Counted from the stretch's first letter, positions 44,593 through 53,525 are shown. The stretch: 64,000 nucleotides of DNA from CADEEL01 sp050246475 (GCA_050246475.1 JBFWVZ010000001.1:496001-560000), one strand, 5' to 3'. The notes: generated by a model not told the origin, from the sequence alone. Numbers and translations are program-made.

Positions 44593-45555
44593 ATGGCTTC
44601 GACTTCGGTTCCCGTGACGGCGCGGCTCGCGCCCGAGGAGGCCGCGCGGATCACGCGATCCATGGCGCGGCTCTCCATCAGCGTGGCCGCGATCCTGGCG
44701 GCGATGAAGCTCTGGGCGTGGCTGGCGTCAGGCTCGGTCTCGATGCTCTCGTCGTTCGCGGATTCCACGCTCGATCTCGCGGCGTCGCTCTTCACGCTCT
44801 ACGCCGTGCGGTACGCCGCGCAGCCGCCGGACCGCGAACACCGCTACGGGCACGGCAAGGCCGAAGCGTTCGCGGGGCTCTTCCAGGCGGGGCTGGTGAC
44901 GGTTTCGGCCGCGCTCATTCTCGTGGAAGCGGTGCAGCGCTTCTTCACGCCGCGCGTCATCGCGCACGGGGCGGAAAGCGTCACAGTCATGGTGATCTCC
45001 ATCGCGCTCACCAGCGGGCTCGTCTGGATGCAGTCACGCGCGATCAAGCGCACCGGTTCGATCGCGACGGCGGGGGACCGCGCGCATTATTTCGCGGACC
45101 TGCTCGCCAATCTCGTCGTCATCCTTGGGCTGACGGCGGGCGCGTTCTTCAACCTGCCGTGGCTCGATGCGGCGGCGGGCATCTTCGTGGCGATGTGGCT
45201 TGTGTACGGCGCCTGGAGCGTGGCGAAGGGCGCGGGCGACCATCTGATGGATCGCGAAATGCCCGATGCGGAGCGCGCGCGGATTCGCGCGTTGGCGCTG
45301 GAGGATCACAATGTGCGCGGCGTGCACGATCTGCGCACGCGCATGTCGGGGCCGATCATTCACATCCAGTTCCACGCCGATCTCGATCCCACGATCACGC
45401 TGGAGGCGGCGCACCGCATCATCGTGGCGGCGGAAAACCGCATCCGCGCGGCCTATCCGGCCGCGGACGTCATCATTCACCCGGACCCAGGTGACCGCGC
45501 CGAGCCGCACGGGCATGATTATTTCAGCGAAGGCCGGCGCGCATCCGGCCCGTAA
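44593..45555 (+). CDS. Cation diffusion facilitator (FieF/CDF family)
   Basis: The 320-residue protein has six membrane helices. The metal-site pattern is present: SFADSTLDLAASLFTLYAVR with Asp residues in helix 2 and HYFADLLANLVVILGLTAGA with H/D in helix 5. The cytosolic domain has the DHxxxxxMPD-like GDHLMDREMPDAERARI and ends with a His-rich PHGHDY. It should export Zn, Fe or Mn. First gene of an operon reaching mtgA; the next gene starts 11 bases later. Confidence 0.93.
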   Translation: MASTSVPVTARLAPEEAARITRSMARLSISVAAILAAMKLWAWLASGSVSMLSSFADSTLDLAASLFTLYAVRYAAQPPDREHRYGHGKAEAFAGLFQAGLVTVSAALILVEAVQRFFTPRVIAHGAESVTVMVISIALTSGLVWMQSRAIKRTGSIATAGDRAHYFADLLANLVVILGLTAGAFFNLPWLDAAAGIFVAMWLVYGAWSVAKGAGDHLMDREMPDAERARIRALALEDHNVRGVHDLRTRMSGPIIHIQFHADLDPTITLEAAHRIIVAAENRIRAAYPAADVIIHPDPGDRAEPHGHDYFSEGRRASGP

Positions 45556-45566
45556 GGGAGGGGCGG

Positions 45567-46562
45567 ATGAGGAAGATCGCGGCGGCGCTGATCGGCGCGC
45601 TCATGCTGATCGCGGCGCCGGCGCCCGCCGCAGCGCAGGACGCGGTCACGCTGGAGCGGGCGCTCTCCTGGGCGCAGCGGCAGCAGGCCTTGTCGGCGCG
45701 GCTGCTCGCTGCGCTCGACGGCATGCCGGAAATGCCCGCCGATCTGCCGGAGAGCGCGCGCGCCGCCTGGTCGCGCGATGCGCGCCAGTGGGCGGAGCGG
45801 TTCCGCGCGGAAGCCGATGCGATCCGCATCGAGGCGCGCGCGCTGCAGACCTTGCCGCAAGGCCTGCCGCCCAATCTGGAAAGCGTCTACGGGCTCCAGC
45901 GTGACAGCTTCAACGAGATGCTCGACGGCATGGATGCGTTCGCGGCGCGCTACGCCGCCTCGCTGAGTGCGCTCGAGGAAGGCGATTACGACGCCGCGGT
46001 CAATTTCGCGATCGCGGGCGTGGACGGCATGCTGCTGCTCGTTCGGGTGCTGCGCGACACGAATTTCGCACAGGCCGACGCCATCAGCGCGAACAATCCG
46101 CAGCGCAATTATCTTCGCTCCATTGGGCATTCGTACGATGCGATGCTGGCGGTGAGCGAGGCGACGCGCGCGCAATTGATGGGCGGGGGCGAAAGCAATG
46201 CCGCGATCGCGGCGCGGGTCGCGGCGGCGAGCCTCGCGATGCGCGGGCAGATCGCGCTCGGGCGGTCGAACGCGCAGGGGATGGCGCGCGATTTGGGCGA
46301 CGGTTCGCGTTTCACGCCCGCCGAACAGCCGATCGCGCGCCGCGTCGCGGCGGCGCTTGAAACCTTCGACGGCTCCTTCGACCGGGAGATGGAGATCGTC
46401 TCGATCCTCGACGGGATCGCGGCGCTGCTGCGCGGCAACGCCTCCTACCGCGCCGTCGAACCGGAGATCGACGCGTTGAGCGAGCGCCTCTGGCTGCTCG
46501 ACACCGCGCGCGGCGAGGATATCGCACGGCGGGTGCGGATGATGCAGGCGCCCCCGACGTGA
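45567..46562 (+). CDS. Secreted helical protein, unknown
   Basis: The 331-residue protein has a signal peptide (MRKIAAALIGALMLIAAPAP, cleavage after AAAQ). The rest is helical and Ala/Arg-rich without Cys, with a central GDYDAAVNFAIAGVDGMLLL. No domain recognised. It overlaps the following lipoprotein gene by 4 bases (GTGA). The pairing of these two secreted proteins suggests a joint envelope role. The gene's start ATG has GGAGGGG upstream. Confidence 0.8.
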   Translation: MRKIAAALIGALMLIAAPAPAAAQDAVTLERALSWAQRQQALSARLLAALDGMPEMPADLPESARAAWSRDARQWAERFRAEADAIRIEARALQTLPQGLPPNLESVYGLQRDSFNEMLDGMDAFAARYAASLSALEEGDYDAAVNFAIAGVDGMLLLVRVLRDTNFAQADAISANNPQRNYLRSIGHSYDAMLAVSEATRAQLMGGGESNAAIAARVAAASLAMRGQIALGRSNAQGMARDLGDGSRFTPAEQPIARRVAAALETFDGSFDREMEIVSILDGIAALLRGNASYRAVEPEIDALSERLWLLDTARGEDIARRVRMMQAPPT

Positions 46563-47374
46563 TCCACGCACTTCGCACGTGGATGATTGTGGCTGCACTC
46601 GCTGTTGGCGGCTGCGGGCAAGTCACTGCATCCGGCGCGGCGGCGCTTGAGCGCACGCGATGGCTGGAAGCGCAACGATTTCTCGTTTCGATCGCGACGA
46701 GTTCGGTCAACGCGTACAACCCATCCGATCCGTCTCGCCGACCAGAGATGCGCACGGCCGTCGAGCGTGAGCATCAGGTGATGGCGGCCCACATTCAAAC
46801 ACTGCAACGTAACGCTGGGCTCTTCGCGAGTGAGCACGAGCGGGAGTCCTTTGCACGCTTCGGCGCGATGAACGATGACCTACGCGATGTGCGTTTGCGG
46901 ATGATCAATGGAGACATTGAGATGAGCCTTGGGCGCGCGGCGGCCAATGCGCTCGTATTTCGGGAGGTCGATTGGACACACTGGGCGTCCATGAGCGGGC
47001 CGGATGCGCTACTTCTCGGTCCGAACAGCGAACAAGGACTGGCGATCAGGCTCTTTGCGTACGACCGTCTGTTTGCAGTGCTGCACGCAGATGCCTGCAT
47101 AGCGGCATTGACCGGCGTTTCGCAACGCGCCTCGCTGATCGCGGATGCGCGCTCGGTCACAAACGCAATGCGCTCGCTTGCTTCGCAACTTGATGTGTCG
47201 GCGCGCTCGCTGGAAGCTGACCGACGCGCGTTTGTCGCTGATACTGCCGTCGACTTTCAGCAACACGCAGATGCGCTTGATGCGCATGCCGCGAGATGGC
47301 ATTTTCTTCGGCCCGAGGAATGCGCCGACCGGAGCGCGAACCCGCCGGAACTGCCTGCGCCGGAAGTGCCGTGA
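46559..47374 (+). CDS. Lipoprotein, unknown, with atypical composition
   Basis: The 271-residue protein begins at a GTG in the stop of its neighbour and has a signal ending VAALAVGGC, a lipobox. The mature part is helical with a Cys pair (HADACIAAL, RPEECADRS). Its bases are visibly less GC-rich than the flanks, with codons such as CTA, GTA and ACT rarely used elsewhere here. It may be a later arrival or an old gene under different selection, yet it sits translationally coupled inside the operon (GTGA at both ends). No family recognised. Confidence 0.8.
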   Translation: MIHALRTWMIVAALAVGGCGQVTASGAAALERTRWLEAQRFLVSIATSSVNAYNPSDPSRRPEMRTAVEREHQVMAAHIQTLQRNAGLFASEHERESFARFGAMNDDLRDVRLRMINGDIEMSLGRAAANALVFREVDWTHWASMSGPDALLLGPNSEQGLAIRLFAYDRLFAVLHADACIAALTGVSQRASLIADARSVTNAMRSLASQLDVSARSLEADRRAFVADTAVDFQQHADALDAHAARWHFLRPEECADRSANPPELPAPEVP

Positions 47375-48480
47375 GGCCTTCTGCACACAACGTCAAAGAA
47401 CTAGCCCGCGCGCTGGGCTTCGATGCTGTGGGCATCGCGGATGCGCGGGCGCCGTGGGAGGCGGGCGCGCGGCTCGGGGCTTTTCTGGCCGAAGGCCGCC
47501 ATGGCGAGATGAGCTGGATGGCGCTTCATGCGGAACGCCGATCACATCCGAACGCGCTTTGGGAGAATGCGCGAAGCGCGATCGTCGTCGGGCTCTCCTA
47601 CGCGCCGGCGCGCGATCCGCTCGAAGCGCTCGAAGACAAGAGCAAGGGCGCCGTCTCGGTCTATGCCGCGCGGCGCGATTATCACGATGCGCTCAAGGGC
47701 AAGCTCAAGACGTTCGCGCAATGGCTGGCGCGCGAGGCGGCGGGCGAGGTCAAAGTGTTTGTGGATACGGCGCCCTTGATGGAGAAGCCGCTGGCCGAAC
47801 GCGCTGGAATCGGCTGGCAAGGCAAGCACACCAATCTCGTTTCACGCAGCGCCGGCTCATGGCTCTTCCTCGGCGTCGTCCTCACGGACTTTCCGCTCGA
47901 AGCCGATGCTCCGCATGCGGATCATTGCGGGCAATGCCGGGCGTGTCTCGACATCTGCCCGACGAAGGCGTTTCCCGCGCCCTATCAGCTCGATGCGCGC
48001 CGCTGCATCGCCTACCTGACGATCGAGCACACAGGGCCGATCGCGGCGGAGTTCCGCGAAGCGATCGGCAATCGCGTGTTCGGGTGCGACGATTGCCTGG
48101 CGGTGTGCCCATGGAACAAGTTCGCGCGGGAATCGGCGGATACGCGCATCGCGCTCAAGGCGGATCTGGCGCAGCGCCCGCTCAGCGATCTCATGGCGCT
48201 CGACGATGCGCAGTTTCGCGCGCTTTTCGCCGGCACGCCGGTCAAGCGCACGGGGCGCGCGCGCTTCGTGCGCAATGCGCTGATCGCCGCGGGAAACTCG
48301 CAGGACGCCGCGCTTGCGCCGCTCGCGGAGCGCCTTCTTGTTGATTCTTCGCCGCTTGTGCGCGGCATGGCGGTTTGGGCGCTCAAGCGCCTGCTTGACG
48401 CGGCGGCGTTCGAGGCCCTCAAACTTGCGCATGCGGGCCGAGAAACGGCGCCGCAGGTGCGGGAGGAATGGGACGCGTGA
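47371..48480 (+). CDS. queG: Epoxyqueuosine reductase QueG
   Basis: The 369-residue enzyme reduces epoxyqueuosine to queuosine in tRNA with two 4Fe-4S clusters and a cobalamin. The ferredoxin-like motifs are CGQCRACLDICPTKAF and GCDDCLAVCPWNKF; the B12-binding region includes AVSVYAARRDYHDALKGKLK and ERAGIGWQGKHTNLVSRSAG. A HEAT-like tail follows (LLVDSSPLVRGMAVWALKRL). The start is GTG 47371, overlapping the previous stop by 4 bases with GGAAG before it. It is in the middle of the CDF-mtgA operon. Confidence 0.95.
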   Translation: MRPSAHNVKELARALGFDAVGIADARAPWEAGARLGAFLAEGRHGEMSWMALHAERRSHPNALWENARSAIVVGLSYAPARDPLEALEDKSKGAVSVYAARRDYHDALKGKLKTFAQWLAREAAGEVKVFVDTAPLMEKPLAERAGIGWQGKHTNLVSRSAGSWLFLGVVLTDFPLEADAPHADHCGQCRACLDICPTKAFPAPYQLDARRCIAYLTIEHTGPIAAEFREAIGNRVFGCDDCLAVCPWNKFARESADTRIALKADLAQRPLSDLMALDDAQFRALFAGTPVKRTGRARFVRNALIAAGNSQDAALAPLAERLLVDSSPLVRGMAVWALKRLLDAAAFEALKLAHAGRETAPQVREEWDA

Positions 48481-49496
48481 GCGGGGGACCGTTCGACGAA
48501 GACCGGCCGGAGGACGATCCGGAGCGGGACGCGCGCGAAGATGAGGCGTTCGGCGAGGAGAACGTCACGCCGCCGCGCCGGCATGAGGAATCGCTCTTCG
48601 GCGATCCCGCCGCGCCGCCGCCGCCGGTTCCGCCGCCGCCGTCGCGCGCGCTCTCGCGCCCGGCGCCGCGCGATCCGCAGCCGGGGGAGAACGACCAGCT
48701 CTTCGGCGAGATCGATCCCGCGCAGGAGATAGACCGGCGCCAACTCGCGCGCGGGCGCGCGCGGCAGAAATCGCTCGATCTGCACTTGCGCAAGGTGAAG
48801 CGCGTGAAGCGCTTCGGGCTGCCGCTGCTCGTCTTCTCGGTGCTGTTTGCGTCGCTCGTCTTCGTGCCGGTGGCGTGGGTGCTCGTCTATCGGTTCATCG
48901 ACCCGCCCGCGACGCTGCTCATGCTGCAGCGCGCCGCGGAAGGCGAACGCATCCGCCACAGCCCCGTCTCAATCGACGAGATGAGCCCGCATATCGTGCG
49001 CTCCGTCATCGCTTCGGAAGATGCGAATTTCTGCACGCATGACGGATTCGATTTCGAGGCGATCGAAGCGGCGATGGAATCGAACCGCGACGGGGGGCGC
49101 CTGCGCGGCGCCTCCACGATCAGCCAGCAGACGGCGAAGAATCTCTTCTTGTGGCCCGCGCGCTCATGGCTGCGCAAAGCCTTCGAATCCTATTTCACAG
49201 TGCTCATCGAAACCTTCTGGCCGAAGCGCCGGATCATGGAGGCGTATCTGAACGCGGCCGAGTTCGGGGACGGCATTTTCGGCGTCGAAGCCGCCGCGCA
49301 AGAGCGGTTCGGGGTTTCGGCGGCGCGGCTCACGCCGTTGCAGGCCGCGCGGCTCGCGGCGGTGCTGCCAAGCCCCAATCGCTATAATGCCGTGCGCCCT
49401 GGGCCTTATGTGCGCAGGCAGGCCGGGCGGATCATGGCGCGCGCGCGCCACGTGCAAGGCGCGGGCGGCGCGGCCTGCGTGCTCGCGCCGCGGTGA
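48477..49496 (+). CDS. mtgA: Monofunctional peptidoglycan transglycosylase MtgA
   Basis: The 339-residue protein has a long N-terminal cytoplasmic extension (about 1-115) that is acidic and Pro-rich, one membrane helix (about 116-140), and a GT51 domain. The GT51 motifs are visible: VIASEDANFCTHDGFDFEAI (catalytic Glu), GRLRGASTISQQTAKNLFLW, and KRRIMEAYLNAAEFGDGIFG. It makes glycan strands from lipid II. The long extension is unusual for MtgA and could be an interaction arm. GTG 48477 is used because all upstream neighbours are linked by GTGA overlaps; ATG 48468 is the alternative. Confidence 0.92.
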   Translation: MSGGPFDEDRPEDDPERDAREDEAFGEENVTPPRRHEESLFGDPAAPPPPVPPPPSRALSRPAPRDPQPGENDQLFGEIDPAQEIDRRQLARGRARQKSLDLHLRKVKRVKRFGLPLLVFSVLFASLVFVPVAWVLVYRFIDPPATLLMLQRAAEGERIRHSPVSIDEMSPHIVRSVIASEDANFCTHDGFDFEAIEAAMESNRDGGRLRGASTISQQTAKNLFLWPARSWLRKAFESYFTVLIETFWPKRRIMEAYLNAAEFGDGIFGVEAAAQERFGVSAARLTPLQAARLAAVLPSPNRYNAVRPGPYVRRQAGRIMARARHVQGAGGAACVLAPR

Positions 49497-49530
49497 GATC
49501 GTCTGTGTAAGGACGAATGCCGTAACTCTC

Positions 49531-49656
49531 CCTTCTCCCCCGCGAGGGGGAGAAGGTGTCAGCGTAGCTGACGGATGAGGGGGTGCGTCTCAAACTTCGC
49601 CCCCCCCTCAACCGGTCGCTGCGCGACCACCTTCTCCCGCCCATGGCGGGAGAAGG
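49531..49656. repeat. Composite palindromic intergenic repeat, inverted pair
   Basis: Two related units lie head to head. The left has an 11-bp stem CCTTCTCCCCC / GGGGGAGAAGG with a 4-base loop (49531-49556) followed by GTCAGC-GTA-GCTGAC (49558-49572). The right has GGTCGC-TGC-GCGACC followed by a 12-bp stem CCTTCTCCCGCC / GGCGGGAGAAGG around CAT (49630-49656). They share the order long stem, small palindrome, G-run. Related elements lie at 54127 and 55362. The layout is like a BIME or small transposon-derived repeat. It fills the mtgA-TPR gap. Confidence 0.75.
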
Positions 49657-49664
49657 AAACTCTC

Positions 49665-50354
49665 TTAGCTCTCTTCGTCGAATTGATGCCCGAGGCGGCG
49701 GGTTTCGCGGACGTGCCCAAGCACGAGCGCCGAGTCGACGCTACGCGGATCGAGCGCGACGGCGCGCTCCGCATCCGCAAGCGCTAGATCGAGCGCGTTC
49801 TGGCGCATGCGCACCATCGCTCGCATGCGATAGGCGGCCGCATCGTCCGGGCGCAGATCGAGTGAGCGGTTCAAGTCCTCTTCGGCGTTGCGCCAATCGC
49901 GCTCTTCGGCGTAGGCGCTGGCGCGATCGATCAGCAAGTCGGGCAGGTTCGCCGTGTCGTTGCCGATCGACGCGATGGCGCGGGTGAAAGCGCCGCGCGC
50001 GTGGGAGGGATCGTCGGCCTGCAAGTAAGCGTGGCCCGCTTCGGTGAAGAGCCCGGCGCGCGTATAGGCGTCATGGCCCTCCGCGGCCGTGCCAAGCGAT
50101 TCCAGGCGCCGGGCGCCCTGATCGAACCGGCCCTGACCGATCAGCGCACGCGCGGCGCAGCGGAAGGCTTCAAGATCGTTCGCCTCGTTGGCCCACGCCA
50201 TCGCGCTTTCGTAGGCGCCCTCGGGATCGGATTCGATCGTGGCGACGCATTGCTGGAAGCGGGCGGAGCCCCATTGGGCCGGCTCGGCCAGGGCCGCAGG
50301 CGTCGCGGCCTGCGCAAAGAGAAGGCCGAGCGAGAAAGCGGCAGCGGCGAGCAT
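49665..50354 (-). CDS. Secreted tetratricopeptide-repeat protein
   Basis: The 229-residue protein has a signal peptide (MLAAAAFSLGLLFAQAATPA). It has about five TPR-like helical hairpins: YESAMAWANEANDLEAFRCA, AYTRAGLFTEAGHAYLQADD, LLIDRASAYAEERDWRNAEE, AAAYRMRAMVRMRQNALDLA and LADAERAVALDPRSVDSALV. GGAGA precedes ATG 50354. TPR proteins of this sort act as periplasmic scaffolds; the partner is unknown. It lies downstream of the alpha/beta hydrolase gene after a 118-base gap with no gene. Confidence 0.85.
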   Translation of the reverse strand: MLAAAAFSLGLLFAQAATPAALAEPAQWGSARFQQCVATIESDPEGAYESAMAWANEANDLEAFRCAARALIGQGRFDQGARRLESLGTAAEGHDAYTRAGLFTEAGHAYLQADDPSHARGAFTRAIASIGNDTANLPDLLIDRASAYAEERDWRNAEEDLNRSLDLRPDDAAAYRMRAMVRMRQNALDLALADAERAVALDPRSVDSALVLGHVRETRRLGHQFDEES

Positions 50355-50472
50355 GGGATTCTCCGCATGAAATCGTAGACTTGTGAGCCCAGGCGCATAC
50401 CACCACCGCCGGGACGGACTGTCCATGCAGGGCGGCGCGGGCTTTTCCAAGGCTTCTCTACAGGCCGGCGGA

Positions 50473-51222
50473 TTAAGCCTTGGAGAGGCGCCCGGCGGCG
50501 GCGGTCAAAAGCGCCAGATCGCGCGGGCGGGAGAGGCGGTGGTCCCCGTCCTTGATGAGCGTGATCTCCACATCGGCGGCGGTCAATTTCTCGGCCACGG
50601 CCATTGCATGCGCCCAGGGAACGTCCGGATCGGCCTGGCCCTGGAGGATGATGACGCGCCCGGCGAAGGGGATGGGCGCATCCATCAACAGGTGATCGCG
50701 CCCCTCTTCGACCAGCGCCTTGGTGATCGGATAAGGCGTCTCGCCATAGGCGCTCGGGCGCTCCCAACGGCCCTCTTTCAGGATGGTCTGGCGCACCTCC
50801 GCGGGGAGGCGGGCCCACAGGAGCCGCTCGGTGAAGTCCACAGCCGGCGCGATGAGCAGAAGCGCGCTGACGCGCGTCAGCCGTTGCGCCGCCAGGAGCG
50901 CGATCCAGGCGCCCATGGAGGAGCCGACCAGGATGAGAGGCCCCTCGCTCTTTGCTTCGATCACCGCCAAGGCATCGTCCGCCCAGGCGCCGATGGTTTG
51001 CTCCGCGAACGCGCCGCCGGAGCGGCCGTGACCGGCATAATCGAAGCGGAGAAAGGCTTGGCCGCGCGCGGCGGCCCAATCGGCCAGCGCCTGCGCTTTC
51101 GTTCCCTCCATGTCGGACATGAAGCCGCCCAGCCAGACGAGCGTGGGGCCAGCGCCTTCGAGGCGCTTATAGGCCAAAGCGATCCCGCGCCGTTCGACCG
51201 TTCCGGATTCTTCGCCTTTCAT
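50473..51222 (-). CDS. Alpha/beta hydrolase
   Basis: The 249-residue protein has the fold signature LVWLGGFMSDMEGTKAQALA, FDYAGHGRSGG and the nucleophile elbow ILVGSSMGAWIALLAA with Ser as GxSxG. The acid ILQGQADPDVPWAHA and catalytic His in KDGDHRLSRP complete the triad. It resembles the palmitoyl-protein thioesterase ABHD10-type and other small serine esterases. ATG 51222 is the likely start; the longer frame reads through the opposite GT4 gene and was rejected. Confidence 0.9.
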   Translation of the reverse strand: MKGEESGTVERRGIALAYKRLEGAGPTLVWLGGFMSDMEGTKAQALADWAAARGQAFLRFDYAGHGRSGGAFAEQTIGAWADDALAVIEAKSEGPLILVGSSMGAWIALLAAQRLTRVSALLLIAPAVDFTERLLWARLPAEVRQTILKEGRWERPSAYGETPYPITKALVEEGRDHLLMDAPIPFAGRVIILQGQADPDVPWAHAMAVAEKLTAADVEITLIKDGDHRLSRPRDLALLTAAAGRLSKA

Positions 51223-51268
51223 GCGGCGCTCTGGTGCGCGCGGGGGCGAAGCATTGCAAGAAAGGGCG

Positions 51269-52414
51269 ATGGCCAGCGTGCTGCAAGTCACCCCGGCGCT
51301 CGATGCCGGCGGCGTGGAGCGCACGACGATCGAGATCGCCGAGGCGCTGAGCCGCGCCGGGATGGGCGCGCTTGTCGCGAGCCGCGGCGGGCGGCTTGAA
51401 AACGAACTCGCCGCAGCGGGCGGGGAACTCATCCGCGTGCCGCTCGACACGAAGAATCCGTTCGTCATCCGCGCCAATGCGGATCGATTGGCCGCGATCG
51501 CGCGCGAACGCGGCGTGTCGCTCATTCATGCGCGGTCGCGCGCGCCGGGATGGAGCGCCTATTGGGCGGCGAAGCGGCTTTCGCTGCCTTTCGTCACCAC
51601 CTATCACGGCATCTACAACGGAAAGACGCCGTGGAAGATGGCGTACAATTCGGTGATGGCGAAGGGGGACCTCGTCATCGCCAACTCGCACTACACGCGC
51701 GATCACGTCATCCGCACGCATCATGTCGATCCTGCGCGCGTCATCGCGATTCCGCGCGGCGTTGATCTCGATCGCTTCGATCCCGCGAAGGTCGCGCCGG
51801 GCGCCGCTGAAGCGATGCGCCGCGCATGGAGCTTGGCGCCAAGCCCCGGCCTCGTGCTGCTGCTTGCGGCGCGGCTCACGCGCTGGAAAGGACAGCTGCT
51901 CTTGATCGAGGCCGCCGCGCGCGTGCTGGAGACAAGGCGCGGCGCCATCTCCATCGTGCTCGCGGGGGACGATCAGGGCCGCGCGCGCTACCGGCTCGAG
52001 CTCGTCGAAGCGATCCGCCGCTACGGCCTCGGCAATCGCGCCGTGATCGCGGGGCATGTCGGCGACATGCCGGGCGCGCTCGCGGCGGCTGATGTCGCGG
52101 TCGCGCCCTCGCTTGAGCCTGAGGCGTTCGGGCGCTCAGCCGCGGAGGGCGCCGCGATGGGGCTGCCGGTGATCGCGGCCGATCATGGCGGCCTTGCTGA
52201 AACCACAATCCACGGCGAGACGGGCGTTCTGACGCCGCCCGGCGATGCGCCGGCGCTCGCGGCCGCGATCGAATCCCTGCTCGATATGGGCCCTGAAGCG
52301 CGCCGCGCGATGGGCGCGCGCGGCCAGGCGCGCGCGCGGAGCCTCTATGCGAAAGCGGCGCTTCAGGAAGCCACGCTCGGCGTCTATCGCCGGCTCATTG
52401 GAGCGAAGACATGA
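51269..52414 (+). CDS. Glycosyltransferase family 4
   Basis: The 381-residue GT-B protein begins VLQVTPALDAGGVERTTIEI and has the donor-site block LAARLTRWKGQLLLIEAAAR and APSLEPEAFGRSAAEGAAMG (E-x7-E motif) with VIAADHGGLAETTIHGETG. It transfers sugar to a lipopolysaccharide or exopolysaccharide acceptor (inference). The following family 9 gene begins in its stop (ATGA), so both probably build the same glycan. Confidence 0.93.
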   Translation: MASVLQVTPALDAGGVERTTIEIAEALSRAGMGALVASRGGRLENELAAAGGELIRVPLDTKNPFVIRANADRLAAIARERGVSLIHARSRAPGWSAYWAAKRLSLPFVTTYHGIYNGKTPWKMAYNSVMAKGDLVIANSHYTRDHVIRTHHVDPARVIAIPRGVDLDRFDPAKVAPGAAEAMRRAWSLAPSPGLVLLLAARLTRWKGQLLLIEAAARVLETRRGAISIVLAGDDQGRARYRLELVEAIRRYGLGNRAVIAGHVGDMPGALAAADVAVAPSLEPEAFGRSAAEGAAMGLPVIAADHGGLAETTIHGETGVLTPPGDAPALAAAIESLLDMGPEARRAMGARGQARARSLYAKAALQEATLGVYRRLIGAKT

Positions 52415-53451
52415 ACGGGTCGCGCCGCACGGCGCCTGAGAATTTAGCGCCGCCGCCGGCGAATGCGCAGCGCGTGCTGGTGATCAAGCTCGGCGCGCTC
52501 GGGGATTTCGTGCAGGCGCTCGCGGCCGCGAAAGTGATCCGCGACTATCATTTCGGCGCGCGCATCACGCTGCTGACCACCGAGCCCTTCAAGGAGTTCG
52601 CGGAGAAGGCGCCCTATTTCGATGTCGTCGAAGCGGATGGGCGCCCGCGCGAAGCCAAGGCGACGGCGGAGCTCATCGCGCGGCTGCGCGCGGCGAAGTA
52701 CGACGTGATCTACGATCTGCAGACGTCTGGCCGCTCCAGCAATTATTTCCCGATGCTGTGGCCCAAGCCGCCGCTCTGGTCGGGCATCGCGGCGGGCTGC
52801 TCGCATCCCCACGCCAATCCCGAGCGCGAGCGCATGCACACGCTCGACCGGCTCGCCGATCAGCTTGCTTACGCGAAGATCGCGCCATCCTACGAGATCG
52901 GGGATGCGCCGTTGCCCGACCTCTCCTGGGTGCGGCGCGCGCTTCGCGATCCGCCGCGCCTGCAGCCGGAATTTTTCGGCATCCGGCGCGCGTTCGTGAT
53001 GCTTATTCCGGGCTCGTCCGCGCACCGGCCGGAGAAGCGCTGGCCGGAGGAGAATTACGCGGCGCTCGCCAAGAAGATCGCGTCGCGCGGGGTCATTCCC
53101 GTCGTGATCGGCGCGCTCGCTGAGAAGGAGATCGGCGCGGCGGTGGCGAAGGCCGAGCCGACGGCCAAGAACCTCGTCTCGCGCACCGATCTCTTCCAGA
53201 TCGCGGCGCTGGCGGAGCGCGCGGCGTTCGCCGTGGGGAACGACACCGGGCCGATGCACATCGCCTCGGCCGCGGGCGCGCCGTGCCTCGTGCTCTTCTC
53301 GCGTGAGAGCGATCCGGAGCGGTGCGCGCCGCGCGGGCGGCGGGGCGCGGCCACCATCGTGGCGGAAAACCTCGCCGATCTGCCGGTCGAGGAGGTGGAT
53401 CGCGCGCTCGCCAATCTTGGGGCCTATCGCGAACCCGCGATCCGGAAGTGA
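52411..53451 (+). CDS. Glycosyltransferase family 9 (heptosyltransferase-like)
   Basis: The 346-residue protein begins RVLVIKLGALGDFVQALAAA (the family 9 start) and has VIYDLQTSGRSSNYFPMLWP, LIPGSSAHRPEKRWPEENYA and GNDTGPMHIASAAGAPCLVL, the ADP-heptose-type donor-site block. It likely adds heptose or a related sugar to the LPS core. Overlaps the GT4 gene by 4 bases. The next gene, infC, begins about 75 bases later. Confidence 0.93.
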   Translation: MNGSRRTAPENLAPPPANAQRVLVIKLGALGDFVQALAAAKVIRDYHFGARITLLTTEPFKEFAEKAPYFDVVEADGRPREAKATAELIARLRAAKYDVIYDLQTSGRSSNYFPMLWPKPPLWSGIAAGCSHPHANPERERMHTLDRLADQLAYAKIAPSYEIGDAPLPDLSWVRRALRDPPRLQPEFFGIRRAFVMLIPGSSAHRPEKRWPEENYAALAKKIASRGVIPVVIGALAEKEIGAAVAKAEPTAKNLVSRTDLFQIAALAERAAFAVGNDTGPMHIASAAGAPCLVLFSRESDPERCAPRGRRGAATIVAENLADLPVEEVDRALANLGAYREPAIRK

Positions 53452-53499
53452 GGTTGATGGCGCCGAGCGGCGAAGCGATATAGGCTCCTTGCTTCATCG

Positions 53500-53521
53500 G
53501 CCCCGGCTGAGACGCCGGGGC
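53500..53521 (+). promoter_or_regulatory. Hairpin abutting the infC start
   Basis: GCCCCGGC (53500-53507) pairs with GCCGGGGC (53514-53521) around a 6-base loop. The only Shine-Dalgarno-like stretch (GGGG) is inside the 3' arm, and the start codon lies within five bases. ATTTT follows, so it could also stop transcription weakly. It may control infC translation. Confidence 0.55.
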
Positions 53522-53525
53522 TATT

